Numbered from the stretch's first letter, positions 1 through 11,606 are shown. The stretch: DNA of 64,000 nt from Parastagonospora avenae f. sp. tritici 18332-5 (GCA_022559985.1 JAFJTR010000022.1:186001-250000); one strand, 5' to 3'. Notes: generated by a model not told the origin, from the sequence alone. Made by a program: numbers and translations.

Positions 1-412
1 GGCTAAGGTGCCGTATGAAATCTAGTACAGGTAGATAATTGAAAGCGTAGAAATGGAACTGGTTCTCGGAGAATATGATGGAAAGACATTCGTGATAAAT
101 GAGGCGGTTGACACGCAGGATGTCGAGCGTCAAGTCCCGGTCTGGGTGTGGCCGGCATTTGCGATTCCACTTCTTGCTGATAACGTTCGTATCGCAGTCG
201 GTGTAGAGCAGAAATCGTTTGTTGGACGATGGTAAGACATATCGGAAGATCTCTCGTCGTATCTCGGACGGTATGCGCAATAATGGTGGATAGCTGTCCA
301 AGGCTGAGAGGGTCTCCGGTATTGATATTTGCTTCGAAACCGAATCTCTTGACGGCCTGTCTCTTCGCTGCAGATGTATCTCATCGGTGTATCCTCTGGC
401 AGTGGGTGTCAT
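1..412 (-). CDS. F-box-like fungal protein, N-terminal part (runs off left edge)
   Basis: An open frame on the minus strand begins at the ATG at 412-410 and stays open to base 2, about 137 codons, without reaching a stop. Around residue 50 it reads PPLLRIPSEIRREIFRYVL, the pattern of the short F-box-like leader of many fungal proteins (PxLLRLPxEIRxxIYRxLL). It continues with a charged stretch and a leucine-rich segment (TLDILRVNRLIYHECLSIIF) that resembles the usual 'LLRVCRQIYxEA' follow-on. Such proteins are common in ascomycetes and mostly uncharacterised. The start is the first ATG of the open frame and could change if an upstream exon exists. The family resemblance is by motif only. The C-terminus lies outside the window. 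Confidence 0.55.
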   Translation of the reverse strand, partial: MTPTARGYTDEIHLQRRDRPSRDSVSKQISIPETLSALDSYPPLLRIPSEIRREIFRYVLPSSNKRFLLYTDCDTNVISKKWNRKCRPHPDRDLTLDILRVNRLIYHECLSIIFSENQFHFYAFNYLPVLDFIRHLS

Positions 413-1014
413 CTGATCTGACATTAAGCATTCATCTCACGAAGTGGGAATGTATCATTTCGGTCACTGACCTTCTTGGCGAAAGTCTTCACCGGCATGG
501 TTCCAAGAATAACGAGGCGTTCGGAAGATAATCTGGGCACCAGCAAGATGTACGAGGCACTCTAAGACAATGTATGCGTTCTGGCCCCGCTACACGCACA
601 TGTAAGCGTGCGGGCAGAGGTCACGAGCGCTTATTTCGCTGTTATATGAGTACCACCGAAGGGTACAACGCCAAATGATTAGGCGATGCTAGCTTCCGCG
701 GTGTGTATGCGAGATCGTCGATTGCTTTGGGTTATGGCGAGGGCGCGACGGGTGTCACCAATGCATGGAAGCGGAATGGAAGGATGACAGAAGGTCGCGG
801 AGGTGGCAGGTCTTGGCGTCGGGGAAACGTGGTCCCGGGCGCTCCTGCCCTGGCGTGTATTGCCTAGTAATTTTTGTGAGCGCGTCTGCGGGGGACAACA
901 TCACGGCTGCGCATAGCTCCACGATACCACCACACGACTTCTCGGGGCCATTTCGATTCTTTTGCGATCTCGGTATACTGTACTTGAAGTTCTATCGATT
1001 CCAGCCCAACAACC
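413..1014. other. Intergenic, divergent promoter region
   Basis: About 600 bases between the minus-strand F-box-like gene and CCT7. It must hold both promoters. No coding sequence, repeat or RNA gene was recognised; the open frames here are short and have no family resemblance. Confidence 0.5.
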
Positions 1015-2846
1015 ATGTCGTTCGGCGGCCAAACACCCACTATTGTGGTGCTGCGGGAGGGTAGGTGCCTCGAAGCTCTCCAACATGCATTGTAACTAAC
1101 ATACGCAGGTACCGATCAGTCACAAGGACGCGGTCAGGTGATATCGAACATAAATGCCTGTCTCGCAGTGCAGTCGACCATCAAGGGCACGCTAGGCCCC
1201 TACGGTGGTGACCTTCTGATGGTAGACGAGAACGGCAGGCAGACTATAACAAACGATGGCGCCACAGTCATGAAGGTAGCTATGTCCTTCATAGATGGCA
1301 AGCGCTATTGCTAATCTAATCCAGCTTCTCGACATCGTTCACCCCGCCGCCCGCATCCTCACCGATATCGCCCGTTCGCAAGACGCCGAGGTTGGCGATG
1401 GCACGACATCCGTGGTCGTGCTTGCTGGAGAGATCTTGAAGGAGATCAAGGACTTCGTTGAGCAGGGTGTCAGCAGTCAGACTATTATCAAGGGTCTACG
1501 GAGAGCGTCGAACCTTGCGGTGAACAAGATCATGGAGATTGCGGTTGACACAGCGGAGGGCAACCAGAGGGACACACTTCAGAAGCTCGCAGCGACAGCC
1601 ATGAGCAGCAAGCTGATTCACCGAAACTCCAAGTTCTTCACCAAGATGGTTGTCGATGCAGTGCTGTCATTGGACCAGGACGAGCTGAACGAGAGGCTCA
1701 TTGGCGTAAAGAAGATCACTGGTGGCGCGCTGCAGGACTCACTTTTCGTCAACGGTGTTGCCTTCAAGAAGACCTTCTCCTACGCCGGTTTCGAGCAGCA
1801 GCCCAAGTCGTTCAAGAATCCCAAGATCGTATGCCTTAACGTCGAACTCGAGCTCAAGAGCGAAAAGGACAACGCCGAAGTCCGAGTCGAACAAGTATCC
1901 GAATACCAAGCGATTGTAGACGCGGAGTGGCAGATCATCTACAACAAGATGGAGGCACTATACAAGACTGGCGCAAAGATTGTGCTAAGCAAGCTGCCGA
2001 TCGGCGACTTGGCAACACAGTTCTTCGCAGACCGCGATGTTTTCTGTGCCGGACGAGTAGCAGCTGACGACCTTGACCGTGTTTGCAGAGCAACTGGCGC
2101 CAGCCTCCAGTCGACCTGCACTGATATTCAGGAGAAGCACCTTGGAACCTGCGAGTCTTTCGATGAGAGGCAAATAGGTGGCGAGCGCTTCAACTTCTTC
2201 GAGGGCTGCCCCGAAGCCAGGACTTGCACATTGGTCCTCCGTGGTGGCGCAGAGCAGTTCATTGCAGAGGTCGAGCGCAGCTTACACGACGCCATCATGA
2301 TCGTCAAGCGCGCGATCAAGAACCGAAACATTGTTGCCGGAGGTGGTGCTGTCGAGATGGAGATCTCATCATACCTACACAACTATGCCGACGCCAACAT
2401 CCCCCACAAGCAACAGCCGATCATCAAGGCGTTCGCGAAGGCATTGGAGGTCATTCCAAGGCAACTATGCGACAACGCCGGTGTTGATGCTACAGACATT
2501 CTCAACCGTCTGAGGGTGGAGCACAAGAAGGGCAACATTTGGGCTGGTGTCGACTTCTCCACTGAGAGCATCGCAAACAACATGGAAAAGTTTGTGTGGG
2601 AGCCGAGTCTGGTCAAGGTCAACGCTCTGCAGGCAGCGACGGAGGCGGCTTGCCTGATCTTGAGCGTTGACGAAACTATCAGTAAGCCATATCATCACCC
2701 CGATTGATCGAGAGCAAATCGTTAACAAACGGACAGAGAACCAAGAGTCACAGGCACCACAAGCACCCAACAGGCCGCTGCCACAGGGTGCCGCACAGAG
2801 GGCTCTGGGTATGCGCGGACGCGGAAGGGGAATGCCCAGGCGATAG
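1015..2846 (+). CDS. CCT7: T-complex protein 1 subunit eta (CCT7)
   Basis: Subunit of the cytosolic CCT/TRiC chaperonin, which folds actin, tubulin and WD proteins in an ATP-driven chamber. Four exons fit the splice signals: 1015-1060, 1109-1275, 1325-2681 and 2737-2846, giving 559 aa, normal for the family. Exon 1 starts MSFGGQTPTIVVLREG, typical of eta. Exon 2 has the nucleotide-site segment TIKGTLGPYGGD and the TITNDGATVMK motif, and exon 3 opens with the signature VGDGTTSVVVLAGE. The last exon gives a Gly/Arg-rich tail (GMRGRGRGMPRR). The first intron has a clear CTAAC branch site. The gene converges on the F-box gene with about 150 bases between stop codons. The call is secure; exon ends were deduced by frame joining. 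Confidence 0.96.
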
Positions 2847-2994
2847 AAAGTCGATGGGAAGAAACGATGAAGATGACGACTAAGACATAGACATAGACGC
2901 GAACGCCGCGCTGAGATGTCTACGATAATGCAAAAAGAAACAGATCAACATGCATCACACTTGGGTGCTTCTAACAGTGATGTGACCTTCCAGC

Positions 2995-4710
2995 TCATAC
3001 ATGTCTCTTCTTCCTCTTATCCTCGCCCCCACCCATATTCATCCCGCTCTCCTCCCAACTCATTCCATAACTCCTCACGCGCGACCAGTAAAACGCGCGA
3101 TCATTCTTCAGCCCAAACTCGCCCCAATCATCCGTCAACCGATTATAGCTCCAATACCCCTGCCACGTAAGTTTATTGTTCTTCGCGCCCTTGCCCGCCG
3201 TGCCCAGCCCCAGGACCATTTTATACATGTACTTGGGCGTCACGCCAGCCGTCTCGACGATCAGCGTGCCTTCGGTTTCGCTGGGTTCGGGGCCGGTGAG
3301 GCGCCAGCGGCCGAGTAGTGCATCTTTCATTGGTGCGGACGGAAGCGAGCCGTGGTGCTTGTGCATGTGCTCGGTGTATAGGTAGGGCACGACGTCCGCG
3401 GGCTCGGAAGTGGTGAGCAGTGAGATGCATGTGCCGTCGCGTAGGAAACGGATGTAGCGGTAGTAAGTCACAATGTGGATGGGGGAGTTCCAGGTTATGT
3501 TTGTCGGGGACGCTTGGCCGGCGCGCGTGTAGTTCACTGTGCTGATGTAGCAGCCGTTGAAGCGGATGCGGGGGCGGCGTTGGAAGAGGGTGCGGAAGGT
3601 TGGGTAGGGGGAGGGCACGAGGAGGGATGTTATGGCTGTGGGGGATAAGGTGGGTTCGTCGAAGTCGTTGTCGGAATCGGTGCCTAGGTACATACCGCCT
3701 TCGCCGTCGTCGCCGAGGGGTTTGCCGTCGACTTGACACGTCCAGGTGTAGTGCATGGCAGCGAAGCCAGATTCGTGGCCGAGGGCGAGGCGTTTCCATA
3801 CGCGATCTTCGGTTGCGACGAGGTAGGCTAAGCGCTTGCAGACTTGTGCTAGACGGACGAAGGAGGCGACGTCGCGGATGGCTACTTGTTCAAGGATCTC
3901 GACGATGATTTCCTCTGGGACGCTGGCGATGGGACATGGTGGCGCGGGACTGAGATCGGTTGGCGGTGGTTCGCCTTGGATCGAGAGACTAGAGAAGTCG
4001 CCGATGAGATCTTGCAAAGGAACGGAGAGACCATGTAGGGAGTGGTGGGCGGTATTGAGCACTGTTTCCGAGGCGTTTGAGGGATTAGGATCCTGTAGCT
4101 TCGGTATTGATGCTGGTGCAGTGGATGATGTGGATGCTGGCGCTGCCAGATTCGACGTCTTCTTCCTCCTGGCTTCAAAGTATGATGGTGGGAAGTGTTT
4201 TGCTTTGTAGATCTTGTCGACGGAGTCGTCAAGCTAATGTTTGTCAATATCAAATTTCCTCTGATTACATGTGCGTATACTGACCTTGAAAGCCCTTCGG
4301 TACAGACTCAAACTATCCCCTAACCTACCCTCGCTCTCCTTCTCTACAGCCTTTTCATAGTGCTCCAGAGCAGATACTGGTTCTCGACTGGCAGCAAGTG
4401 CAGCGGCGGTCTCGGCAGCGGTTTCATCCAGCTTCCGGCCATGTTGCTTCTCACCTAGATCCTGATACACATGAGGCGCTACATCGTCTACCTCTTCCAC
4501 GCTCTTTTGCCGTGTGTGGGTTGAGGCTGATACGTCCGGCGCATTGCTCCTAGATGGCCGAGGTTTGCTCGATGACACGCCGGTATTCGCAGGTGCTGCA
4601 GAAGATACAGGCGCCTTGCCCTTAGTCCGGGCGGTCACTTCTTCTCTCCATTTCTGGCGGAAGGATTCGAGCTCAGCTTCAGTGTTCGTTGTTTGATCTT
4701 TTGGGTCCAT
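2995..4710 (-). CDS. F-box protein of the FBXO9/Pof7/Hrt3 type
   Basis: Probable substrate adaptor of an SCF ubiquitin ligase. Two exons, 4710-4285 and 4233-2995, are joined across a 51-nt intron (GTCAGT..TTAG) and give 554 aa. The N-terminus has the FQxKWREEV-type leader (ESFRQKWREEVTARTKGK). A helical TPR/MIT-like segment follows (ALEHYEKAVEKESEGRLGDS, then LYRRAF) and runs across the intron into DDSVDKIYKAKHF. The F-box lies near residue 240 (SVPEEIIVEILEQVAIRDVA, then CKRLAYL). The C-terminal half has the FRTLFQRRPRIRFNGCYIS segment typical of this group. This order of TPR-like element, F-box and conserved C-terminal domain distinguishes FBXO9 homologues from other F-box proteins. It diverges from the carrier gene with a 491-bp shared upstream region. 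Confidence 0.85.
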
Positions 4711-5201
4711 GGATGCGCTGTCCGAGAAGAGCGGATATAAGCGGTTCAGCGTTTAGTGGAACGTCCGGTTTCGCAGTGTGTCAAGCAAAAGAGATTTGAT
4801 ACAGGGTTCGCTGCCAGTTGTCTATTAAGAATACATGTCTAAAGGTGTGTGCGAATATTAAGTGAATGCCGGTCTTCGTTGCCGCAGTGCGGTCAATTGT
4901 GCATGCGATGTTGGAGTCACAGCCATGACGTCCGCCACCCACGGTTCCGTCGCTTCGCTTCCGCGTCTGATAAGGCCGTCTTCCGTCGCAGCCAATGGGA
5001 GTAAGCACACTCACCGATGCCACTAAAGATTTGTAGCTTCTAGAGCTAGACCGCCCTTACCTCATTGCCCGTCGCCTTCGTCACCACTCTCTAAAGGCTT
5101 CAAGACGATGCCAACGCCGCCCTTTTCGCGTTCCTTGGGAAAACACAGCACATCTCGTCCCGATTCGAGGTGATACAACCACTTTCCTGCAAAAGGGCGA
5201 A
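4711..5201. promoter_or_regulatory. Divergent promoter region (F-box gene / carrier gene)
   Basis: A 491-bp interval between the divergent start codons of the F-box gene and the mitochondrial carrier. No conserved operator was recognised. It holds only short open frames without family resemblance. Confidence 0.5.
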
Positions 5202-6568
5202 ATGGCGACCGCCACGCAAAGAGCCGAGGATGCGGACCAGAGCGCGGGCCTGGGTGAAGTGTCACTCGGGCAAAAGATGTTGTCTGCCGTGTCAGGCAGC
5301 ATCTTGACTTCATTATTAGGTGTGTATATCAGTTTTTCCTATAGTACTTCTGAAGCGCAAATACGATTTGGCCAGATGAGTACCCGAATAACACACTGAC
5401 TCCGACAGTGACACCGCTCGATGTCGTTCGCGTTCGCCTACAATCACAAGAAACCGTTCCCACCGCCTCATCATCACAACCGCGCGTCTTCAATGGCGCA
5501 ACACTCACACAATTTCGCGACCTGCCGCCGAACATGGGCATATCGGCGTGTTGCAGAGAAGTCTTCTGGATGAACAACAAGGCACCATTCTGTGTGGCCG
5601 GCCCGACCATGTCACCAATCAACCCCGCAGACGTTGGATGCGCAGTAGAAGAGGTGGAGCGAAGAACAATCAACAGCACATGGGATGGACTACGGAAGAT
5701 TGCACAGAATGAAGGGCCCCGAACATTGTGGAGAGGACTTTCTCCAACATTAGTAATGGCCGTACCTGCCAACGTTATTTACTTCGCTGGATATGACTGG
5801 CTACGAACGGCCCAAAGATCGCCATTCAAGGAAACAATACCAGATGCATACACGCCCTTGGTGGCTGGTGCCACAGCACGAGTGATGGCCGCAATCGTCG
5901 TCAGTCCGATCGAAATGTTCCGAACCAGAATGCAAGCAGCCAACCATACCGCCACTGCTGCTGGGCACTTCCGCGAGACAATGGATGGGCTCCAGACTAT
6001 GGTCGGAACAGAAGGCGTCTTCAGTCTCTGGAGGGGGCTCACATTGACGCTTTGGCGAGACGTGCCCTTCTCCGCCATATATTGGTGGGGCTACGAAGCG
6101 ACGCGGAACCAGCTCATCGACATTCGAGGAAGAACAGAAGCAAGGAACGACGGCTTCGAGTTCCGGATAGGCCGTGGCGATGAGAGAGTGCAAAGACGAA
6201 GTCGGTCAAGAAGCCGAGAGAACAGGAAAGACACAATCGTGGACAGTTTTGTTGCCGGAGCTGCCTCTGGAGCTGTCGCCGCTTTTGTAACGACACCGTT
6301 TGATGTTGGAAAGACAAGGCAGCAAGTCTACCGACATGCTGGAGATGCCACAAAAGATGCCACAAAAGCACTAGCACCTGAAGAGCAAACCATGCCTCGA
6401 TTCCTGGCCCATATCTACCGCGAGCAAGGAGTCTCGGGTCTCTTCAGAGGCTGGGGAGCAAGATGTCTCAAGATCGCGCCAGCGTGCGCTATCATGATAA
6501 GTTGTTACGAGCTTGGCAAGAAAATGGCAACCGACATGAATGAGCGAAGAGACAGAGAGCGAGCATGA
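5202..6568 (+). CDS. MTM1: Mitochondrial carrier, Mtm1/SLC25A39-40 type
   Basis: Inner mitochondrial membrane carrier. Relatives import glutathione and affect iron-sulfur and manganese homeostasis. Exons 5202-5319 and 5409-6568 give 425 aa. Three carrier repeats are visible by their Px[DE]xx[KR] motifs: TPLDVVRVRLQ near residue 41, SPIEMFRTRMQ, and TPFDVGKTRQQ. The long first matrix loop (about residues 54-125) holds four cysteines (C87, C88, C101, C117). A cysteine-bearing loop here is characteristic of the SLC25A39 group and is linked to iron-sulfur sensing in animals. A basic Arg/Ser insertion (RRSRSRSRENR) lies before the third repeat. Family assignment is strong; substrate is inferred from the family. 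Confidence 0.88.
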
Positions 6569-7258
6569 TTTGCATTGAACGACATGTCGTACTTTCTTGT
6601 ATATTTCGCATGGCCTATGTTTTGGGGTTATGGATGACGACCCCTCTCCTTTTGCATTGCATCGCGAGGCGTTTTGGCGGGAATCTGGGCCGACATTTGT
6701 TTGCGACGGGCAAAATTTGGTAAAGATACCAGTGTATGCTCTAAAAGCCTACGCATGTACAATAACTCACGCATAATTCAATCTTACACGATTGTATGAT
6801 ACATACTTTACATCCAAGTTATGCTCAGCTTTACGATCATGTTGCTGGCTCAAATTTACTTGGTCACTTCCATCCGTCACCAGGTACTGCAATAATTTGT
6901 GCGCGCCGTCTTTAAAAGCTCTGAGCACTATCTGATCGTAACGTTCAGCTGTCTACCTTCAATTTCTGCTCAGGCATATATTGCGTACTAATAAGCTATT
7001 AAAGTGCTTTAGGCTCGTACATAATATAGGAGCAGCTCTCTAACAGTAGACTAAGTCTGAACAGAGAGCGCCTAATTGTTGCAACATCTGGTGCCGTGAT
7101 ATGTTCTCGGCGCGTCAACAACATGCCAAGCCTTTTGCGCTAGTAGGTACATTCACATGACAGCGCGGAACGTGCGTCCAAAACACGTCAACCCCAGCTT
7201 CTTTACGCGATCACGACCCCACCTCGATTCTCCCGAAACAACGACAGCTCCAGTCGCA
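6569..7258. other. Intergenic, AT-richer spacer
   Basis: About 690 bases between two plus-strand genes. Base composition is visibly more AT-rich around 6720-7080 than in the flanking genes. It should include the 3' end of the carrier transcript and the ELYS-domain gene promoter. An upstream in-frame ATG at 7157 exists, but the sequence from 7259 fits better as the protein start. No repeat or RNA gene was recognised. Confidence 0.45.
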
Positions 7259-8305
7259 ATGCTCGACATAGAAGACTTTGAGAGCGCTTTTCCCGACGGT
7301 GTTACCTACTCCGATGGTGTTGTGCAATCGGTACAAGAGTTCCAACATGCGCTCGGCGGAAAGACATTCTTTGAACGATTGTTGGTTTTGCTAAAGGTTC
7401 AAGGTATGTCAATTGGAAATTATGGCAGTGAAATCTACTGATGGATGCCTACAGGACGAAAGCTTTACCCACCCAGAAACACCCAGCAACTTCGTGACCT
7501 GCACGAGCGCATCATCAACGCCGATACCTCCCTACACAACAAGCATTGCTTGATCTTCTACCTCCTCAAAGACCTGTCGCCGCAACATCATGGGCCGACC
7601 GAGCTTGCGACAAGATTTGCGCTAGGTGTGCACCTTGAGAAGCGCTTCTGGACATTCATTGAAGGACTATGGGCGCTCGATCACCTCGAGTTCAGGACTG
7701 CCGTAGAAAACCTCACACACCCGAGCATCATACCGACGTTCCCCGACGAGATCATGCTTACACTGCTCAAGGGCCGCGAGAAGCTAGGCAGTGTGGGTGT
7801 GCAGAAGGCACCCGAGGACGACATCCTGCCGCTAGCATACTACAACTGCGTCAAACCGCCGCTAGAGGACCAGAAAGTCCGCAACGAGTTCGCCAAGTAT
7901 CTCTCCCTGCGGAACGTCACCGAGACGTACTGCTGGATCCGGGACCGACCAGAGTACGAGCACAAGCCACTGCTTGAGATACTGATGGAGCAGACGCTGG
8001 AGCGTAGCAACTGGTCAGGCGTTGGCGAGAAGGACTCGTACCCTCGCTCAGACAAGGCTGTGGAATTTGTCAGCTTGCCCTTCAGCGAAGAAGAGGAGGA
8101 ATTTGTTGAGAAGTTCTTGACTGAGGGCAAGGGCCGGAATTTCCAGGGTGCGCAGGACACAGTGCTGATGCGCAGGGTTGCCATGGGCAGGTTGGCTGAT
8201 GTTGCAAATGACCATGATACGCGCGGAAGGAGAGTCGATGGCGTTACGTGGGACTTGCTGAAAGATGGGGTCAGTCATGGTCTGGGTCCAAGGAAAGACG
8301 AGTAG
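7259..8305 (+). CDS. ELYS-like domain protein (nuclear pore assembly)
   Basis: Exons 7259-7403 and 7455-8305 are joined across a 51-nt intron and give 331 aa. The middle matches the fungal ELYS-like domain: an alpha-helical array with a conserved core, here LEKRFWTFIEGLWALDHLEF, then ENLTHPSIIPTFPDEIMLTL and YCWIRDRPEYEHKPLLEILM. In yeasts and moulds such proteins are small relatives of metazoan ELYS and associate with the Nup107-160 (Y) complex at the nuclear pore. The chosen start (MLDIEDFESAFPDGV) follows a purine-containing context. An in-frame ATG at 7157 would add 34 residues. The molecular role is inferred from the domain alone. Confidence 0.7.
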
Positions 8306-8614
8306 AGCTTCGTGGTTTGAAGAGCCGGATTTCTGCAGGCGAGATAATGCATAGCGGACGGCGTTTTGGCAATTCCATCAGTCTCATATGGCTTTTGACA
8401 GAACTTAGAGCACGGAGTATGGATCCAGCTTCTCCCATTTCCTCTTTCCGACATCGACACTTCCCTCTTTTTCGTGACAGCCTGAGTGATGACGACACAT
8501 ATTCAAGACTCATTACGCTTCATTATAATGTTGCAGAAGCACCTCGACCCAAGCCGCTATCAAAATTAAGTCTAAAGCGTCGTCATGTATCTTCCATGCC
8601 TACCTCTCCTTCCA
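8306..8614. other. Intergenic between convergent genes
   Basis: 309 bases between the stop codons of the ELYS-domain gene and the desaturase. Presumably 3' untranslated sequence of both transcripts; no separate feature was seen. Confidence 0.5.
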
Positions 8615-9964
8615 CTACGCAGCCACGGCCCCTTCAACCAACCTCTCCACCCGCGTAACCTGTCTCAAGATATCGCTCTTCCCCAGAACATCCACTCTCT
8701 GCTGTTTCCACACCTCCACCTCCTGCCCACCCCGAAGTACACCCACCCTCATCGTCGACAACAAATTATGTGCTGCATTACTATGCTCATACACGCCTCC
8801 ATTAAATATCCCTGTCGCATCTTTGCCTACCGTACTCCGAATCAAACTCCTGCCACCTGGGTGATCCTCGATGAACTGGCTGACGTCGTGAATCACACCT
8901 GCGACAGCAACCAGCATCTCGCCAGACTCTTTGCAGCGCGTTTGAAAATCATCCCAGGATATTACGGGGAGCTGGGAGAGCGGGAGACCCCAATCAAGTG
9001 CCGAGCGTTTCTTATCCAGAGCTTTTTGCTGCTGTTGCAAACGCCCTTTTTCAATCTCGTTGGAGCGGAAAGTCTTGAGCGAGTACGCGAGCGGAAAGGG
9101 CCCGAGGGAGAAGAGGTAAATGAGCCATTTCGTCGGGTCGTATTGATACCAGATGATCGCGTTGCGATAGTCGCTAGGAAACTCGTGGTGGAAATTGTGA
9201 TACCCTTCTCCCATCGTCACCAACGCCGTCAAAACATGATCTCGCGGTGACCGCCTGTCGTCGAATGGCTGCTCGCCAATCCAATGCGCGAGACTGTTCA
9301 CACAGAATGTCGCCTGTTGGACGAAACATGCTCGAATGATGCCAGCGTACACAAGGCCTCCCCACCAATCTCCCCACCCGAGGCCGGCTACAGTCATGGG
9401 GAATATCCACGCGGCGAAGAGTAAACACTTGCCGTAGTGTTTGTGCTGCCAGACTACGACGGGGTCGCTGTCGAGATCACTGACGTCTGTCCGGCCTTTG
9501 ACTTTTGGGTCGCTGTTCAGGACCATCCAGCCGATGTGCGAGAATAACAGGCCGCGCATGACGGAGTAGGGGTCTTTCATTGTGTCGGTCCAGCGGTGGT
9601 GGGCGCGGTGGTTTGCGCTCCACCATCGTGCGCTACCTTGGATGGCTCCGGCGCCTGTGAATGCGAGGAGTAAGCGTAGCGGTAAGCGAGCGGAGTAGCA
9701 GCGGTGACTCCATAGTCGATGATACCCGCCTGTGATGCCGAATGCTGTGCAGAAATAGTACAGGACAGACCAGATGAGCGTCGGTCGTGTGAGTGGTGTG
9801 GTGCGTGTCAGGTACAGTCCAAGAGCGGGTATGAGGACCACCAGCGTAGTATTGAGCCAATTTATCTTCTTGTACCAATTCCGTAGGGTTACGTCTTGAT
9901 ATTGAATATGGGTCGGTTTTGACGGGATGGCTTTACCCTCCGGTATGCTGTCCAAGGCCGCCAT
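8615..9964 (-). CDS. OLE1: Stearoyl-CoA (delta-9) desaturase with cytochrome b5 domain
   Basis: Endoplasmic reticulum enzyme that puts the first double bond into palmitoyl- and stearoyl-CoA. A single exon of 449 aa. The di-iron histidine boxes are all present: HRLWSH at 82-87, HRAHH at 119-123 and HNFHH at 256-260, with the accessory histidine in NSLAHWIG near 223. Hydrophobic pairs flank the boxes (about 36-56, 62-80, 180-212). The C-terminus has a fused cytochrome b5 domain with heme ligand motif HPGG at 368-371 and a second ligand in YEHSNAAHNLL near 394. This fused electron donor is the fungal arrangement. At 449 aa it is shorter than yeast Ole1, mainly at the N-terminus. Complete and presumably active. 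Confidence 0.95.
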   Translation of the reverse strand: MAALDSIPEGKAIPSKPTHIQYQDVTLRNWYKKINWLNTTLVVLIPALGLYLTRTTPLTRPTLIWSVLYYFCTAFGITGGYHRLWSHRCYSARLPLRLLLAFTGAGAIQGSARWWSANHRAHHRWTDTMKDPYSVMRGLLFSHIGWMVLNSDPKVKGRTDVSDLDSDPVVVWQHKHYGKCLLFAAWIFPMTVAGLGWGDWWGGLVYAGIIRACFVQQATFCVNSLAHWIGEQPFDDRRSPRDHVLTALVTMGEGYHNFHHEFPSDYRNAIIWYQYDPTKWLIYLFSLGPFPLAYSLKTFRSNEIEKGRLQQQQKALDKKRSALDWGLPLSQLPVISWDDFQTRCKESGEMLVAVAGVIHDVSQFIEDHPGGRSLIRSTVGKDATGIFNGGVYEHSNAAHNLLSTMRVGVLRGGQEVEVWKQQRVDVLGKSDILRQVTRVERLVEGAVAA

Positions 9965-10634
9965 TGTGAAGATCAGTCCAGCAACTCAACAAGAACAACA
10001 AAGAAGCGCACTGTCAACATTTCCGATCGCGGCTGCAGTCATCATCTACTTATACCGCACCCTTATCAAGCGGCTGCTTCCGGAACACGCTGTCCAGTCC
10101 ACCACCAACAAACGGCTGCCTAACCAGTGGGGCAAGCGCCGGCAACCACAAAATCACTGTGCATCGTGCGAGGCTCACGCTGCAAGGTAGCTTGTTCCCT
10201 GCATATTGAGCGTCTTTAGACTGAGGAAATCGGGCGGTGGAGTGATGTTCGTCGACTGGTGCATCCGCGGAACAGGAAAATGCTAGGCTGCTTTGGGTCG
10301 AGCTTGCGAAACTCGGGCTTACTGCGACGTTGCGCGCTGACCCTGCGTTGATCTTGCATGTTGGAGTGGAAGTAGGTTTTGACCGTATTTCGGGGGAATG
10401 GCATAGGTAGTGGGTAGTCTTGGCCTTTAGGACGGAGGCCGTGGATGCCGAAGTCATCTGGCTATGCTACGGACGATTTTCAGCCTACGGGAAGTTGCTG
10501 GCATGGTGCGTCTGACACAGAGACAAATGAGATCAGGACTGTGCTAGTGATATTCCAACTACATGTGAACTCAGAACGAGGAGCGGTGGTATTTACTGCC
10601 TCCACCTGTTCCGTTGATTTAATGTTTCAACTTT
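9965..10634. other. Intergenic, start of the BTB/RING array
   Basis: About 670 bases between the desaturase start and the last codon of the first BTB/RING copy. It contains the desaturase promoter. Open frames here are short and unrelated to known families; no repeat was recognised. Confidence 0.45.
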
Positions 10635-11606
10635 TCAAGAAACGTTCAATTCCCTCAATCTCCAAGCATGATATCCGTCTGCGTGGCCATTGTCCATACC
10701 TAATCTCTCCTTCATATCCTCCGTATCCCATGTCGTATTTTCCTCATAATGGTCCCGAGTTCCATTAGCAGCCTGAGACTCCCTAATGACATCCAGTAAA
10801 AACTTCGGTTTGTACAAGCTAAGAATGTTGTCTTCGTCCATCCAGTTCGGCCGTCTAGCATATATTCCAGCTATGAATCGACGGAGTGGCGACCTTGAGC
10901 ATGTGTATTTGTAGACATTGGCTACAATGGTTTGGTCGGTATACAATCCAGTTTCTTCCAATATCTCCAGACCGGCCACGAGTATTGCAGTACAAAAGTC
11001 GTTGTCTCCAATCTTGGCTCCGAAGACGTACGTCTACACAAATTGCTTCCAAATGCCGTGTATGCCGTGTGAAAGTAGGGGCTCCTTGTCATGTTCGAAA
11101 CAACTCTGTCGTCGGTACAACCACCCCTGGTACACGTTGAAGGCACGCCTTCTCCATCGAGGGAACTTGTACTCCTTAATGACGTTCTCTTCATTGCCCC
11201 ATGACTTTCGGCACATAGGGCACGTCTTCTGTGCCGGAGCCTTGTTCCTGAGCCACACCTTCATGCACTCGCGATGAAATGTTGTACCACACTCGCCAGA
11301 GCAATACGTGAGGTCTTGGGTGCCATGATCAAGCGATTCATAGCATATAGGGCAGTCGTTGTCTTGCTCATCGTTATTCGGTCTACGATTGGGTTGCATG
11401 AGCTGGCGGAAGAAGGGCGAATTCTGACACAGCAGTTCTTCATGAATTATGTGCTCCTCAGCTTGGACCGATTCCCCGATATGCAAGCGGACAATCTTGA
11501 CTCCGAACTTGATGTTAGACTTCTTCAGGACGCCAGTCGGCTTCTTTAATGGTGACAGTGTGGCCTTTCTCGATAGCGCCGGGATGCGTGATCTTGGCGG
11601 GGCCAT
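10635..11606 (-). pseudogene. BTB/RING array copy A, interrupted by an in-frame TAG
   Basis: One frame spans 324 codons from the ATG at 11606 to the stop at 10635 and is broken once, by TAG at 11036-11034 (codon 191). Before it: a BTB-like start (HEELLCQNSPFF, about 55-66), then a RING-like set C85, C88, C102, C106, H111, C114, C129, C132, then the BTB-like continuation FNVYQGWLYRRQ. After it the same frame continues as TYVFGAKIGDNDFC and RRFIAGIYARR, which align with copy B (AYIFGAHIEDNAFC, RRFLVGLYVKI). Homology on both sides of the stop, without a shift, argues for a nonsense change rather than an intron. Either the short 190-aa form is made, the stop is read through, or the gene is dead. 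A base-call error is possible. Confidence 0.7.

Noticed and set aside
53..235. Short plus-strand open frame at the left edge
   Set aside because: It is the shadow of the minus-strand F-box-like gene, which has family sequence and better codon use.
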